64,000 nucleotides of DNA from Ceratopteris richardii (Eukaryota; Streptophyta; Polypodiopsida; Polypodiales; Pteridaceae), in the NCBI GenBank assembly GCA_020310875.1, contig CM035406.1, positions 227,144,942 to 227,208,941 on the forward strand, read 5' to 3'. This document shows positions 31,660-44,459 of this stretch, in pieces. Both the position numbers and the translations under genes were made by a program. Each line of letters begins with the position of its first letter. Positions within the stretch are counted from its first letter, which is position 1. The notes beneath the pieces are model-generated. The model made no database searches and was not told the DNA's origin. It saw only the letters and a list, made by a program, of their open reading frames with translations.

Positions 31660-32590
31660 AATTCTACTTGGTTTTTAATATGGTTGAGGATCAAATTGAT
31701 AGCACCACTACTTTATCACTCATTGCTCCTCAAGGCTCCTCACAAGACAAGAACAAAGGTGATTAAAGATCCTTACCAGACCAAGGGTATGCACTAGGCA
31801 AAAAGTTTTCTCCATCTCAGTTTCCACTGCACATACACCTCTTGCTACAGTGTCATCCATGCATACCACTGCCACTCCAAGCTCTGCAGCCTCACCCATC
31901 CCTCGAACACCTCCATCTCAACAAACTACTCCTCCATCTCCACAACCCACACCCTCTCCAGGCAGTATGGATCACATTGCACCTTCATCATCGTATATAT
32001 CCCCTCCATCTTCACCACCATATCCAGCCTTAGTGCCACTTGTATCACTCGTTACTACATCCACTCCTCTCCCAGCCCTACCATCTCCACCTACACCTTG
32101 TGTCACTTGTCCATCACCCACTATACCCCAGGGCCCACTCATTTCTCCATCTATCCCAAACTCAGCATCTCCACCTTCACTTCCTTCGAACAACCTACCT
32201 GTCAACATGGCCGCTCAAACTCTCTAACATATGGCCCAACTATGTTTCCATGGGGAAAATACATTGGAAGAACAACTAGAGGCTTTTGAGGAACATAACA
32301 GATATATCATCACCATGAGGACACTTGCACAGACACTTGAAAGATATCACAGATATCCTAGAAAGGAGATGGCATAACTAGAGGCAGATAACATAAATTT
32401 GCAGTCCAAGTTGCTTAAAGTAACACATCAGGAGCAAGAGATAAGCAAGTTACAAAAGGCTAATGAGGACTTGACCAAGCAAGTGGCTTTCTACAAAGAA
32501 AGATATGAGAGAGTGAGGGCTTCGCATTACATGGCAGCAGATGTCTTCTCTACAACTGAATCCTCTGATGACCCTCCATGGAGAAGTTAG
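31660..32590 (+). pseudogene. Gypsy 3' end: Pro-rich plus coiled-coil ORF
   Basis: The reading 31850-32227 is Pro/Ser-rich (SPPSSPPYPALVPLVSLV). After a stop it continues (32390-32590) as a coiled coil, QEQEISKLQKANEDLTKQVA then FYKERYERVRASHYMAAD. The same layout (Pro/Ser-rich, coiled coil ending FYKDIHDKAKNLFMAA) lies downstream of integrase in G2 at 50890-50445. Just upstream, 31690-31800 can be read as the tail of an integrase region (VEDQIDS..QGSSQDKNKGD). I infer the 3' part of a G2-like element in plus orientation. The function of the extra ORF is unknown. Confidence 0.5.
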
Positions 32591-33260
32591 CACATCTGAT
32601 GTCATTAACATCAGATAGTTCAGTTTCATGCATTTTTCCTCATAGCATAGTAGTAGTGGATTTCCATCATCATGCACTAGAGATAGACTATGGATTATGA
32701 TTAAAATCATTTTATAGACATGGACATGCCATTATATGGCTATTTTTGTATATTCTTTTTCAGTCGTCTCAGCTTTTACAGTCCTTATTTTCTGTATTTC
32801 CTTGTATTTTAGCAAGAGAATGATGTTACTAAAAAAAAAAAAAGGGGAGGCGGCAGCATTACAGAGGGCACTCTCCGAGACGGAGAGTGATGTAGCGGGG
32901 GCAACCTGTATAACCTAATCTAACGGTTCTACAAAATTTAATTCGATACAACTAGAGTATTCTCAGTCTAATTCCAGACGAGAGACCAATTTCCCCATAA
33001 TTGATCTAATTTCAAAAGGGAGACCAATTTCTCCAGAATTGGTCTCAATGGTGTAATTTGAGGCAGAAGAGACTAATTTCCCAGAAATTGGTCTCATACA
33101 CTAATCTCCCGGAATTTGATCTCATGGTCGAATTCCAAATTGGCCTGAAATACCAATTTCCCAAATTCGCCTGAGACACAGACTGAATTCTTGGGAGCCA
33201 ATACACGGGACAACTCTTTATTAGCCCACTATGAGCCAAGGACCCACCAAAAGCATGAGT

Positions 33261-33349
<89 letters not shown>

Positions 33350-33600
33350 GTAACTGGAGTACAAGACTTGACAAAAATACCAGAAAAGTTAGGCAGAGTC
33401 AGAACAGTTGCGGTAACAGAGTAGTGGAGTAACCGCTTGGCAGAGATAGAAAGGGGGAGATAGAACACATAGTAACATAGAAGGGTACGTGAATGAAGTG
33501 CTTGGACAGGGCTTCTGGAGGTTTCTCTGATCCTTGGTCTTATGACTCTCCGTCTCACTATTGTTCAGTTCCCACTTCTGGGCCACTCTTTCCAACTCCA
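32591..33600 (+). repeat. Putative polypurine tract and LTR-like sequence with (GA)n
   Basis: An A12-GGGGAGG run at 32832-32850 could be a polypurine tract after the coiled-coil ORF. Beyond it, 32985-33180 contains repeated blocks of AGACCAATTTCCC and GAATTGGTCTCA, similar in style to the short repeats inside the G2 LTRs. A perfect (GA)n tract covers 33264-33346. The LTR call is an inference; no second copy was found. Confidence 0.35.
33264..33346. repeat. (GA)n microsatellite
   Basis: About 83 bp of uninterrupted GA dinucleotide. Leu/Ser repeat readings on the minus strand come from this tract. Confidence 0.98.
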
Positions 33601-33604
33601 TTTT

Positions 33605-33874
33605 CTCTCTCTTAAGTGACTATTCTCAATACGATTCTCTCTCCTAGGCAATTTTCCCGGCTACTTCTTTCCTACTAGACAAGATTTTTCTCTCTTGGGC
33701 GACTTTTCCTAGTATTCTTCTCTCTACTGGGCGACTTTTCCCAAGCATTTTCTCTCTTGGGCAACTCCTTCCTAGACATCTTCTCTCTCTCCTGGGAGAT
33801 TTTTTCCAACCGCTTTCTCTCTCCTCGGTAACTTCTTCCTATACATTCTCTCTCCTGGGTGACTTTTCCTAGTT

Positions 33875-33880
<6 letters not shown>
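33605..33880. repeat. Degenerate minisatellite, period about 32-36 bp
   Basis: Repeated units of the form TTCTCTCTCCTGGGCGACTT followed by TTCCTAG or a variant, at least seven copies, with spacing of roughly 32-36 bp. It merges into the (CT)n tract that starts at about 33878. Confidence 0.85.

Positions 33881-33967
<87 letters not shown>
33878..33967. repeat. (CT)n microsatellite
   Basis: About 90 bp of CT dinucleotide, directly upstream of the first LINE-like 3' tail. Confidence 0.98.
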
Positions 33968-33968
<1 letters not shown>

Positions 33969-34148
33969 ATTGAGCATATAGAGTGCATACCCATAGCACC
34001 CCACACCCTTGATACCAGCTACTATCCCTCCTTTTATACCCGTTTGCAGTACTCACACTTTATTTTCGTTTTGGATCACAGTGGATTGGATCATACTGAT
34101 GTATATGTTTTGTCTCATAGGCCGATTTTGGCCTCTAATAGACGTTAA
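33968..34148 (+). mobile_element. LINE copy A, 3' tail only
   Basis: It ends with TTTTGTCTCATAGGCCGATT..GACGTTAAAAAG and then a TTTC/CT tract. The same terminal block closes copies B (about 37575-37611) and C (about 38710-38751), so this is taken as the 3' end of another, 5'-truncated copy of the same family. Confidence 0.55.
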
Positions 34149-34164
34149 AAAGTCTTTCTTTCTT

Positions 34165-34205
<41 letters not shown>
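34149..34205. repeat. (TTTC)n/(CT)n tract between LINE copies A and B
   Basis: TCTTTCTTTCTTTC grades into CT repeats. It sits between the 3' tail of copy A and the 5' start of copy B. Confidence 0.95.
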
Positions 34206-34207
<2 letters not shown>

Positions 34208-37200
34208 GTGTCAGAGCTTTGTCAGACCCGTCAGAGCATCAGATCTGCTGCGTCAGACCTGTCTAAGCGTCAGAGCGTCAGACCCGTCAGAGCGTCAGAG
34301 TTGCGTCAGACTGTTCCATCAGATCTGTTGCGTCAGAACCGTCAGACTGCTGCGTCAGACCGGGATGAGACAGTGGCCTATGTCAGGGAGATTGACATGT
34401 GTACCGAACTCGGTTACAGATGGAGGAGGGAGTATCGTAGATTATATCATGGGACCCAGTGAGGCCACCCACCTATTCAGTTCCTTCACCATCCCACCTA
34501 TACCCATTGGAGCAGATCACACATATCTTGCACTATCCCTCAAGGGGGACATTCACACACACACCCGTGACACATCCCCGACACACTACCATCCACTTCA
34601 CACACGAGCTTGCTCACATATACTCAACCCGAGTTGAGGAAAGCCTTCTTTCGCTTCATCCTGACCCCCCACTACCTATACTTACCTCACATATAGCGTC
34701 CATCCTTCAAACATCCGCCATCGGTTCATTCCCACACACCACCTATTCTAGTCACACACCTCCCCGAGGGACCATGCCACAGAATCCTTGGTATGATGAT
34801 GAGTGCAGGAGTCTCTACCGTCGACTACGAGCTCAGAGAGCATTGGGAGAGATCACAGAGATTGATGCTAGAAGACATATGAAGACTCTCACACGCCGAA
34901 AGAGACGGGCCTTCGAGGAGGCACATGAGCTTGAGCTATACCATTTACTTATGAGCAGGGATTGCACTGCTCCATGGCGCACACTACGAGAGCCACGACC
35001 GAACACACCTATTGGAGATCCACATATTTGGCACGAGTATGCTGAGAGACTATATGAGATACCTGGACAGCCTCCCATCCCCCAACCACCTGGACCATGC
35101 CCTACTCGTTCCTCTTTCTTCACAACAAAGATGATCCAGAGGGCCATTGAGCAGCTACAGCATGGGCGTTCGACTGACCACACGGGACTGCAAAGCGAGC
35201 ATCTCATATACACTGCCCCCACTATAGCTCCATTGATTGCACATGTCTTCAATCGGGCTATAGGGGAGGGCTTCCCAGAGGAGTGGACGAGGAACATCAT
35301 TGTACCCATTCACAAATCTGGGATACCTTGGACCTAGGGAACTACAGGACTATCATGATTGGTCACACCATGGCCAAGCTTTATGGGGCGGTTCTCAAGA
35401 CAGAGCTCAGCTCATATGCAGAGATGGAAGGGCTACGAGCACATGGTCAGGCAAGGTTCTGACGGGCTTTCTCCACTATTGATCACATCTTCATTCTGCG
35501 TTGCCTCATTGACAGGGCAAAGATGCGGAAGAAGAGATTATATTGCTTCTTTGTGGATTTCCGCAAAGCCTTCGATACTGTGCCACGGGAGAAGCTTTTT
35601 CGGAGACTCCATAGCTTGGGGATACCATCAGAGATGATTTGGGCCATCTACACACTCTATGAGCGGGTGATTGGGAGGGTTCGATGCCCGAGGAGACTAT
35701 CAGAGGCCATTGCTAGCACAGTGGGTGTTAAGCAAGGCTGCCCACTCTCTCCCACTCTCTTCGGGCTCTACATCGACGAGATTGAGGACTACATTCTCCG
35801 ACCTGGAGGGGAGGGTGCAGACCTTGCAGGTACACAGGTCCACATTTTATTATATGCAGATGACATTGTATTGATTTCAGAGTCACCCGAGGGATTACAG
35901 CACCACCTAGATGCCCTCCGAGTTTTGCACACAGAGAGGCCTGACAGTAAACCTTGGCAAGACCAAGGTCATAATCTTCCACACCTCCCCCATGGTGAGG
36001 AATGGAGCAGGATTCACAGTTGGCAGTGGACAGATTGAGGTGGTCACTTCCTATGTCTACCTCGGAGTCACATTCACGAGCTTGCCCGGCCCCTTCCGCA
36101 CGAGACAGGCAGCCACCGATAGACTCACACGAGGATATGCAGCCTTAGCCATGTTAGAGCGGAGATGTTGCCAGGCACACTTCCCGGAGCCCCGCACAAA
36201 GGGGTGGCTATTTGACACACTAGTCAGACCAGCTATGATGTATGCTTCGACAGTTTTGGGCACCAGGCCTCACAGTCACCCAGTGGAGTGCGATCGAGAG
36301 GCCACAAGTACGTATGATCTCGCGGCTATTTCACGGGAAAGAGTCAGTGCCACATGACATTATCAGGGCAGAGCTAGCTGCACCACCCATGGTAGTAGAT
36401 GCACTATTCCAGACTATCTCCTTTATTCAGAGGGTGAGGGAGCTCCCTATAGAAAGACTCACACAGAGAGCTTTTGAGGCATCTATACAGATATCAAAGT
36501 CGGGATATGAGAGAGCTTGGTACACTCAAGTTAGAGCGTGGTTTGATAGTCATGGACTTGATATGGATAGATTTCCGCCTTTTCAGTATGACCCAGACTC
36601 ACCTCACATCCACCTCTCACGTCATGAGAGGAATCTTGTGCTCAGGACCTTTGGAAGCTCTACATTAGTAAGACATGGCACACACCACACATGGGATCGA
36701 GACTATCACACTATCGAGACCAGTTCTTGGACATACTAGTGGATGGTTTCATCCAGCGACCACGCTACATGGATACCTACATGCCTCATAGCTCGAGGGT
36801 AGCTATTGGCCAGTTGAGGGTCTCATCATGTTTGCAGATGTAGCACATATGATGACATTAGAGATAGATACGAGACTTTGTTTACAGGGCAGCCAACCCT
36901 TCGAGAGATCATGGGCTCTAGAGATCAGCGACAGCTCGGGCGATTCTTACTAGAGATTCAGAGTCATAGAGATTCTCTCCTCTAGCCTACTGCAGCTGCC
37001 AGACACGAGGGAGACAGAGTCAGCTCACTAACTTCTTCATTGCATGACGTGCAGCAGCCCTCCCCCCCTTAGCTCACACATCGAGAGGGGTGACTCTTCA
37101 GCACGCTCAGACCTCTCGAGCTAGGAGACGAACCTGTGCTATAGGATATCGGGCCCTCAGACTTCACAAACACCAGATTGCAGACATCCAAGCTTGTGAC

Positions 37201-37614
37201 CATCGCGCCATGGAGGAAAGACGATCCAGGATAATGGGAGATCCCATTGCAGCCATCAGGGCAGTCTTGACTCCACCTCCACCCATGTACCACATCTTAC
37301 CAGTCTTGACTCCACCTCCACCCATGTACCACATCTTACACCTGCTCACTAGTACAGGATGGAGCTAGTTAGTCGTTCAGATGCATTATCATGCTTGTAC
37401 TACCCTTTTGCATATAGGCTATAGATATAGCACTCCATTCACCATCCCCCCCCTCCCACTTTCATGGATATCTCTACACGCATACTACAGAGATCTATAT
37501 CACCCTTGCCAGCTTTTTTTTCAGCACTTTTATCTTTTCCGATTGACAGAAGATACACCCATGTACATTGATTTGTCTCATAGGCCGAGTTCGGCCTCCT
37601 TATAGACGTAAAAA

Positions 37615-37616
<2 letters not shown>
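34206..37616 (+). mobile_element. LINE copy B (endonuclease C-terminus, RT, 3' tail)
   Basis: The copy starts directly after (CT)n with a CGTCAGA-rich leader (34206-34370), then the C-terminal end of an endonuclease (34395-34545, SIVDYIMG and IPIGADHTYLALSLKG), an RT region and a long C-terminal part (to about 36740), a non-coding 3' part and the tail TTGTCTCATAGGCCGAGTTC. The endonuclease N-terminal half is missing in both B and C, so the family itself may be a shortened derivative. Confidence 0.8.
34459..36740 (+). pseudogene. LINE reverse transcriptase ORF, frameshifted
   Basis: The first frame (34459-35337) holds the linker and RT N-terminus (WYDDECRSLYRRLRAQRAL and NIIVPIHKSG). After a shift the RT core is at 35523-36038: CFFVDFRKAFDTVPREKL, GVKQGCPLSPTLFGLYIDEI and the catalytic LLYADDIVLIS (FADD-type motif YADD). 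A further shift gives GLTVNLGKTKVIIF and YLGVTF (35911-36357), then 36242-36739 gives the C-terminal region. At least three frameshifts are present, so it is not functional. The enzyme would copy LINE RNA at a nicked target. Confidence 0.85.

Positions 37617-37658
<42 letters not shown>
37617..37658. repeat. (CT)n tract between LINE copies B and C
   Basis: About 42 bp of CT repeats, placed between the 3' tail of copy B and the 5' start of copy C, as at 34149-34205. Confidence 0.97.
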
Positions 37659-38751
<1,093 letters not shown>

Positions 38752-38821
38752 ATATGACTTTCTTTCTTTCTTTCTTTCTTTTCTCTCTCTTTCTCTCTCC
38801 CCCCTCTCCCTCCCCCCTCCC

Positions 38822-38857
<36 letters not shown>

Positions 38858-39025
38858 CTCCCTCTCCCCTCCCTCCCTCTCCCCTCCCTCCCTCCCTCCC
38901 TCCCTCCCCCCCCCCCCCCCCCCCCGACGGCCCTCCCTCCCTCCTGCCATCCCTCCCTCCCCACCCCCCCTTTTTTGTCCCTCCCTCCGCCCCCCTTTTT
39001 CTCCCTCCCTCCCTCCCTCCTCCCC
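38752..39025. repeat. Extreme pyrimidine tract with long poly-C runs
   Basis: It starts TTTCTTTCTTTC after the LINE C tail and turns into CCCT repeats with two long C runs (about 38824-38854 and 38907-38923). The complementary strand has G runs able to form G-quadruplexes. Gly/Arg-rich and Pro-rich readings here are artefacts of this composition. Confidence 0.95.
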
Positions 39026-39709
39026 AAAGTAGAAGGCAGAAGCATATTCACCGACTTTGTCCCCAATGCCAAAATCCCGAAGTAAATGTATGTGACCTTA
39101 TAAAGAATATCAATGGGCAACCAATCTCAATGCCCGTGACAAAGGAACTGGTGTGGTGAGGGACTCTACAGCCTCGGAGATGATCCTGGTGTACTACGAG
39201 AATTTCACTCAATAGACTGCCATGTCTGCCAGATACTTGAAAGGGAATGTCATATCCTGTCAGCTTTCAGCCAGAGGGATCTCCCCTCTCAACTCTGACC
39301 ATATGTTGATGCAATCTATCAAACCAATTGGTATTAGATGTACTTTCAATTCAAATCATCATCTTGTAGATCTTTACTAGAAAACTCTGATTGTCATGGA
39401 TCATTGAGAATAACATGTGAACTAACAATTAGTTGATCTCTATACCAAAAGATATCACAATTTCTTTGATTGATTCAAGTATAATCTACTGGCTATATGT
39501 CAAAAAGGTACTCAGCCTTGACTAAATGAAGTTAGATTCATGTTGGTAACAAAAGTAACCCATGAACTTATGAAAAGTAGCATTGGTTATGAGTAGAATC
39601 ATTTTTTAGCTTCTAGGATTGATGATTGCCAATCCAAATATTCAAAGAGTAAATGAATTTGCAAATCTCAATAATTCAATTTCTGCTGATTATAGGTGAA
39701 GAAAATTAC
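39026..39709. other. Non-coding, probable intron
   Basis: No supported gene. A weak plus-strand reading at 39095-39360 has one stop and no family match. Confidence 0.4.
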
Positions 39710-39788
39710 CTGTGAGGATGAATCTCTTGAGAAATGACTACCACATGTTTGCGTGCTGTGAGTTTGTTTGCTTTCAAGTTCCTTGGAT
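39710..39788 (-). CDS. Exon of unidentified host gene
   Basis: The acceptor is TTTTTTCTTACATGCTAG before ATCCAAGG; the donor is CACAG followed by GTAATTTTC. The exon is 79 bp. Joined to the AG left over from the exon at 40093-39987 it reads R-SKELESKQTHSTQTCGSH..SRDSSSQ with no stop and ends in phase 0. The peptide is hydrophilic and probably disordered. Confidence 0.55.
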
Positions 39789-39986
39789 CTAGCATGTAAG
39801 AAAAAAACCATTATTGCGACTCGTGAGAGAGATATTAGGATCAACACTACAGATCTCTTATTAATACCAAAAATAAAAGACCTTTTCTTCTTAAGGTCAT
39901 CTTAGGAGGAAGGGGTATTGATTCTCTTGCAGTGTGCTTTCCACAGCATGATATATAAAAGTTTTCTTAGTATGTACCCATAATAC

Positions 39987-40093
39987 CTTAAGAATAATGT
40001 GTCTTCATCAAATTGATGTTCTTGTTGTATGTGTGTTGTAGTCTGGGTGCCAAACTCCTGTCGTAATGGTCTCTTGTTTACAAGCTCCAGGAC
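39987..40093 (-). CDS. Exon of unidentified host gene
   Basis: The acceptor is TTATCATTATATGCAG before GTCCTGGAGC; the donor is TTAAG followed by GTATTATG. The 107-bp exon reads VLELVNKRPLRQEFGTQTTT..QFDEDTLFLR in phase 0 and leaves two bases that match the phase of the next exon. An open reading just upstream on the same strand (about 40230-40140, SSHDVYNRKLFEAMLFEIS) may be a further exon, but its splice phase did not fit. Confidence 0.55.
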
Positions 40094-43000
40094 CTGCATA
40101 TAATGATAAAACCCATTACATAGATGGAACCAGAAAAACAACAGCAAGTATTGACATAATCTATGCTTAAAGAAGGCTGAAATTTCAAAGAGCATGGCTT
40201 CAAATAGCTTCCTATTATAAACATCATGAGAACTAGGAAAAAATACATCAAGAATCATAACACACTACACAGCATGTAAACTTAAGGTCAAAAGCAGCAC
40301 ATGCTACCGAAATCAACACCAACATCTATACACCAAAAGAAATGTGGACCCCACAAAAGGTCCTCCATGAAGGTATGGCTTATTGTAGGTTCTTTCCATC
40401 TTGACCATTATGATTGCTAAATGTGGATATTCATATCTTTGGAAGTTTCTGACTAAAATAGAAGCTTACATTTTTTATCCCTTTAACTTGTCAAAATATC
40501 AGCCACTGGACCAAGAGTAAGCATTAATTTTGCTTCCAAGCAAGAACTCACCCATTGATGCACATAATCTATGCCAATGATCACAAAACATGAGCTTTTG
40601 GTTTCAGAACTTGGATCTTTTTGTCTTAGCCCTTATAACAGAAATCCTACTCGATTTCAGCTACTAATATCAAAGACGATCAGAAATGCCTTCTCAGCCA
40701 ATGGATTTCTATAATTGAGGTCCTTGATCAGCATTTCTCTACTGATTTGCACACCTAGATCCTGTAAAAGGGTGTCTTTCTTCTCAATTCCTAATCTCCT
40801 TGAGTTTTATGGTCCAATTTGCATCCAAGCGGAGATTCATCACTAATTTGTTGTTAATTTTAACTATTTTTTCACAGTTCTTGGAAGAGAGGTACCTACA
40901 AGGCTTATCTCTGAGCTCAAACTTTCCTTGATGAAAGGTTGTATTAACAATGATGCAGCATAGTTATGCCTTTATAGTCGTTAATTTATGCTCCTTCGGA
41001 ATGAAATAAATTATTAACCACATACATCAAAGGAAATAGAGTATGAAGAGGCATCTAGTTACCTAACCTTTATGTGATTCTTTTAGCTTTGAAAACTCAT
41101 TTTCTTGGTTATTCGATGTTGAAGACAAAATAAAACTAGAAAAGGAACCACAAGGAGAAAGAAATTAATAATGAGAGGAGATATTTATTATGCACTGAAA
41201 AGGTTTTTGTGCTCACTTGTTCCAGTATCAGTCAACGTTCATGTATCTATCACTCATCTTTTCGGATCTCATAATGTGCTTTTTATAGACCCTTTGTTTT
41301 ACTATTTATGTAAAGATATATAGTTAATATAGGGGCATTCATATACTTAGGCACGTGATAGATGGCACCAAGGGTTGGGCGCTTCTCCATTGCATCGCTG
41401 AAGGAGTAAATAAAGAACAATTTCGAATCTGATAAGAATCATCCTCAGAAAAAGAGCATCCAAAGTGACTCTCTACTATATGACCAGAAAACGGGAAACA
41501 CTATGATCCAAACCTATTCACACAAATGGGTGTCGATCTAAACAAAATGAAATGGTCATTTCACTTTGAGTAAAATGCCATTTTTTTTCCTTTTTTTCAT
41601 TTCATATGCTCACCTCATGAGTGCTTATATAATCTCGTGTTCGTGCACTTTAAGGCAATCTTAGCCATGGCCCCATGCTCAACACTTGAGACTTCAATGT
41701 TTATTGCCTCATGCTTATGCCCTTGTTCAATAAATCTTGCCCATGCTCACCTCTTGAGACTTGATCCCTAAGCCCTTAAGACTTTCAAGCTTTCAACTTG
41801 TTAGTTCTTTCCTCATCATCTCTTGCGTCTCTTCCAATCATGATCATCAATAGATGATCCCTAATATAGCTATGCCCCGAGATTATCAATAACTTGAAGA
41901 AGAATAGTTCAAAAAAGAAGAGATTTAGATTTCGTAGCTTGGAAAATAATGGAAATGTTACTTGCATGAAAGGCCATCTTGGTCATGTACCTTACAAAGA
42001 CGTGACTAAGAGGAAGTTTCTCAAATGACATAAAAGAATAACTTCAAACAATAGAAAAACAATTGTTTAGCTATTTCTAAGATTAAAGAGTGAATAGATG
42101 CACTGATTAAGACTCCAGTAAAAATGAAGGTTAACTAAGTCGAATCAGTTTCAAGATAAGTAGATTTAATTCAGATAGAACAACTTCACAAGCCTTAGGT
42201 ACATATTTGAATTCAAAAAAGAACCCCACCACATGTTAGCCCTCACAAAGAGAATCACCAGCACAGGTAGTTAAGGCAAGTTTACAAAAGTAGCCAAGGA
42301 ATTGGTCATTCAAGAGGTAATATGATTGTTTATAAAGTGTGGAATAGTTTGTTATCTAACGACATCCAAGCATCAGAAGAGGACAATGCAAGTCATGAAT
42401 TTTACATGGATGTGTGGAAGATCTTTCACATTAGACCTCATGAAAAAAAGAGATGCACACACACACATGCAAACATAACACACAAAAAAGGTGGCCTCGG
42501 CACTTTCGATTTTCTTATGCACATGCATGCTAGACCATGTACATTCATCAATAAGGTTTTCAAAGCTCAACAATGATGGCCATCTAATCTTTGTATGATA
42601 CTACAAGATGGAATAATCAACTAAAGGGAATTGGAAATATGATATGGGGACCAAGATCTTCTCTCATGCACCCTTCAGGTTATATTCAAGGATAGCCACC
42701 ATGCTCAAAAAATCATGGAAGAAGCTGAATCCACACTTTACTTGGAATAGAGGGGGCTTATCTATGACTAATTCCATGCAAATGGAATCACCATTTTGGA
42801 CGTTACTTCCAGATCCACCAGCTACTCTAAGCCTCAGCTTGCATGTGACAAACGAAGGATTCAATCCTTGCACGATTGCTTCGATGACATATCCTTCGCT
42901 TTCATCCTTACAAGCTAAACGAAGATATCATCTTGGTCCTACATAAAGAGCTGTCCGGTTGAGGCTTCAGCAAGAATATCAAGACATTGCCATGCCACTT

Positions 43001-43410
43001 ACCCATCGTTTTCTTTTTACAAAGAGTCAAACCCTTGGTTCTAAGGTTTTCAAAGCATAAGCTCATTTTTGAGCTCCAATCTGTTGTTGCCTCTGTATCA
43101 GCATGCATTTTAAATCAACTAAGGTTTTGGATCCTATGATTCATTCCCCGATCAAGTAATAGTACGATTTTCAAGATGACAAACACATTCCAAAATATTG
43201 TACCTCCATCCCTGCTTAGGGAACAAAAATTCCTCAACTGTCATCCTTTCGGAATAAGCTCCTCCCAAAGTCGAAATTATCATCCACACTAATTTTTTGT
43301 GGGCTGTATTTGAAGCTTTGTATCTATTGTGCAACCTCACGTTATTATGTATGTATGTATGTACGCATGTGTGTACACACACACATACACACACGTATAT
43401 GTATATGTAA
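40094..43410. other. Unassigned, probable intron
   Basis: About 3.3 kb of AT-rich sequence. Apart from the possible exon near 40140-40230 I see no coherent protein, TE domain or repeat. Readings such as 42644-42946 (plus) lack family support. Confidence 0.35.
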
Positions 43411-43437
43411 AGAGGGGGGAGGGGGGAGAGAGAGAGA

Positions 43438-43491
<54 letters not shown>
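43411..43491. repeat. (GA)n microsatellite with G-rich start
   Basis: AGAGGGGGGAGGGGGG followed by about 65 bp of GA. An adjacent (AC)n/ATGT-rich patch covers 43340-43410. Confidence 0.97.
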
Positions 43492-43495
<4 letters not shown>

Positions 43496-43689
43496 AAAGA
43501 AACAGTCATGCTATGTGACAGCCATTGACTGTTACAGGTTTGTATATTCACATTTAGTTGTTATCATCATCTACGAATTTAGTACTTCTATCAATCTTAG
43601 AGACTTATTACCTATTTGCACTTTGTTGTGTGTAAATAGAGTCTATCTCTACTCTTCCTCTTGTTGGGGGATAAATCAACACCCTTATG

Positions 43690-43865
43690 CATGTGTAGAT
43701 CAATTTGTTGATATATGGCTCAATGCGGTGTGTCCTCTTAAGTGCAATATGCACTATGGGTTGCAATTTGAAGACTCAACAAGAAAAAATATTACACATA
43801 CAGTGACAGATAATGATAGTGGAAAAAGATGTTGAAATTATGAGTATACACAGCTCACAATGATA
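43690..43865 (-). repeat. G2 3' LTR, distal piece
   Basis: It matches 56745-56922 of the G2 5' LTR. Shared blocks are GGCTCAATG(C/T)GGTGTGTCCT, CTTAAGTGCAATATGCACTA and AAATTATGAGTATACACAGC. It is cut at about 43865 by the integrase end of G1. About 170 bp of LTR (equivalent to 57429-57600) is missing at the junction. Confidence 0.75.
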
Positions 43866-44438
43866 CTAGGGCTTGAAGACCGCTCTCCAAAAGTGGCTAG
43901 TAAACTTCCTATCCCAATCAGAAACTATGTCTAAAGGAAGACCATATAACCTGTATAGGTTCTCTACAAAGAGTCTAGCCAACTTTGATGTCTTCACTGT
44001 AGTACGTGTCGAAATAAACCTAGCCATTTTGGTTAACCTATCCCCAACTACCCAGACCGAGTCGTGCCCTCTTTGTGTCTTAGGTAATCCGACTATAAAG
44101 TCCATGGAGATACTCTCCCACTTCCGATTAGGAATATCCAATGGGTGGAGTAGTCCTCCGATCCTCAATCTCTCAGCTTTGTTGACATGGCATTTAGTGC
44201 ATTTAAGCACATACTCTAGGACGTCCTTATGAAGTCAAGGCCAATAAAACTGCCTCTTAACAAGATCATAAGTCTTGTTAATTCCTGGGTGTCCGGCACT
44301 AGGTGTGTCATGACACTCATACAGAATATGCCGTCTCATCTCAATATCTCTAGGGACACACACCTTACCGTTATATAACAGATATACATCATGGACATTG
44401 TAATTCTTCCACTTGAATCCTTCTTGAGTACCCGTCAA
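43866..44438 (-). pseudogene. G1 integrase, truncated
   Basis: The HHCC zinc finger is visible as ..CHDTPSAGHPGINKTYDL and CTKCHVN, followed by the catalytic core start MDFIVGLPKTQRGHDSVWVV and LVSDWDRKFTSHFW-like sequence (IVSDWDRKFTSHFWRAVF). The third catalytic residue (Glu) and everything after it are missing because the sequence changes to G2 LTR at 43865. One stop lies near 44234. Confidence 0.85.
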
Positions 44439-44459
44439 TACTCCATCCTCAGTGGAAAC

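Noticed and set aside
31842..32289. His/Leu-rich and Pro-rich readings in three frames
   Set aside because: Only one frame continues into the coiled coil; the others are shadows of C-rich sequence.
33045..33558. Leu/Ser repeat proteins
   Set aside because: Produced by translation of the (GA)n tract in different frames; no other support.
33605..33880. CRISPR-like regular repeats
   Set aside because: Units are degenerate, directly adjacent without unique spacers, and the sequence is plant nuclear DNA; it is a minisatellite.
39095..39360. Plus-strand reading with one stop (VVRDSTASEMILVYYENF)
   Set aside because: Looks somewhat protein-like but has no family match and opposite strand to the host exons.
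42644..42946. 100-codon plus-strand ORF
   Set aside because: No domain, no conserved motif and no splice or transposon context.
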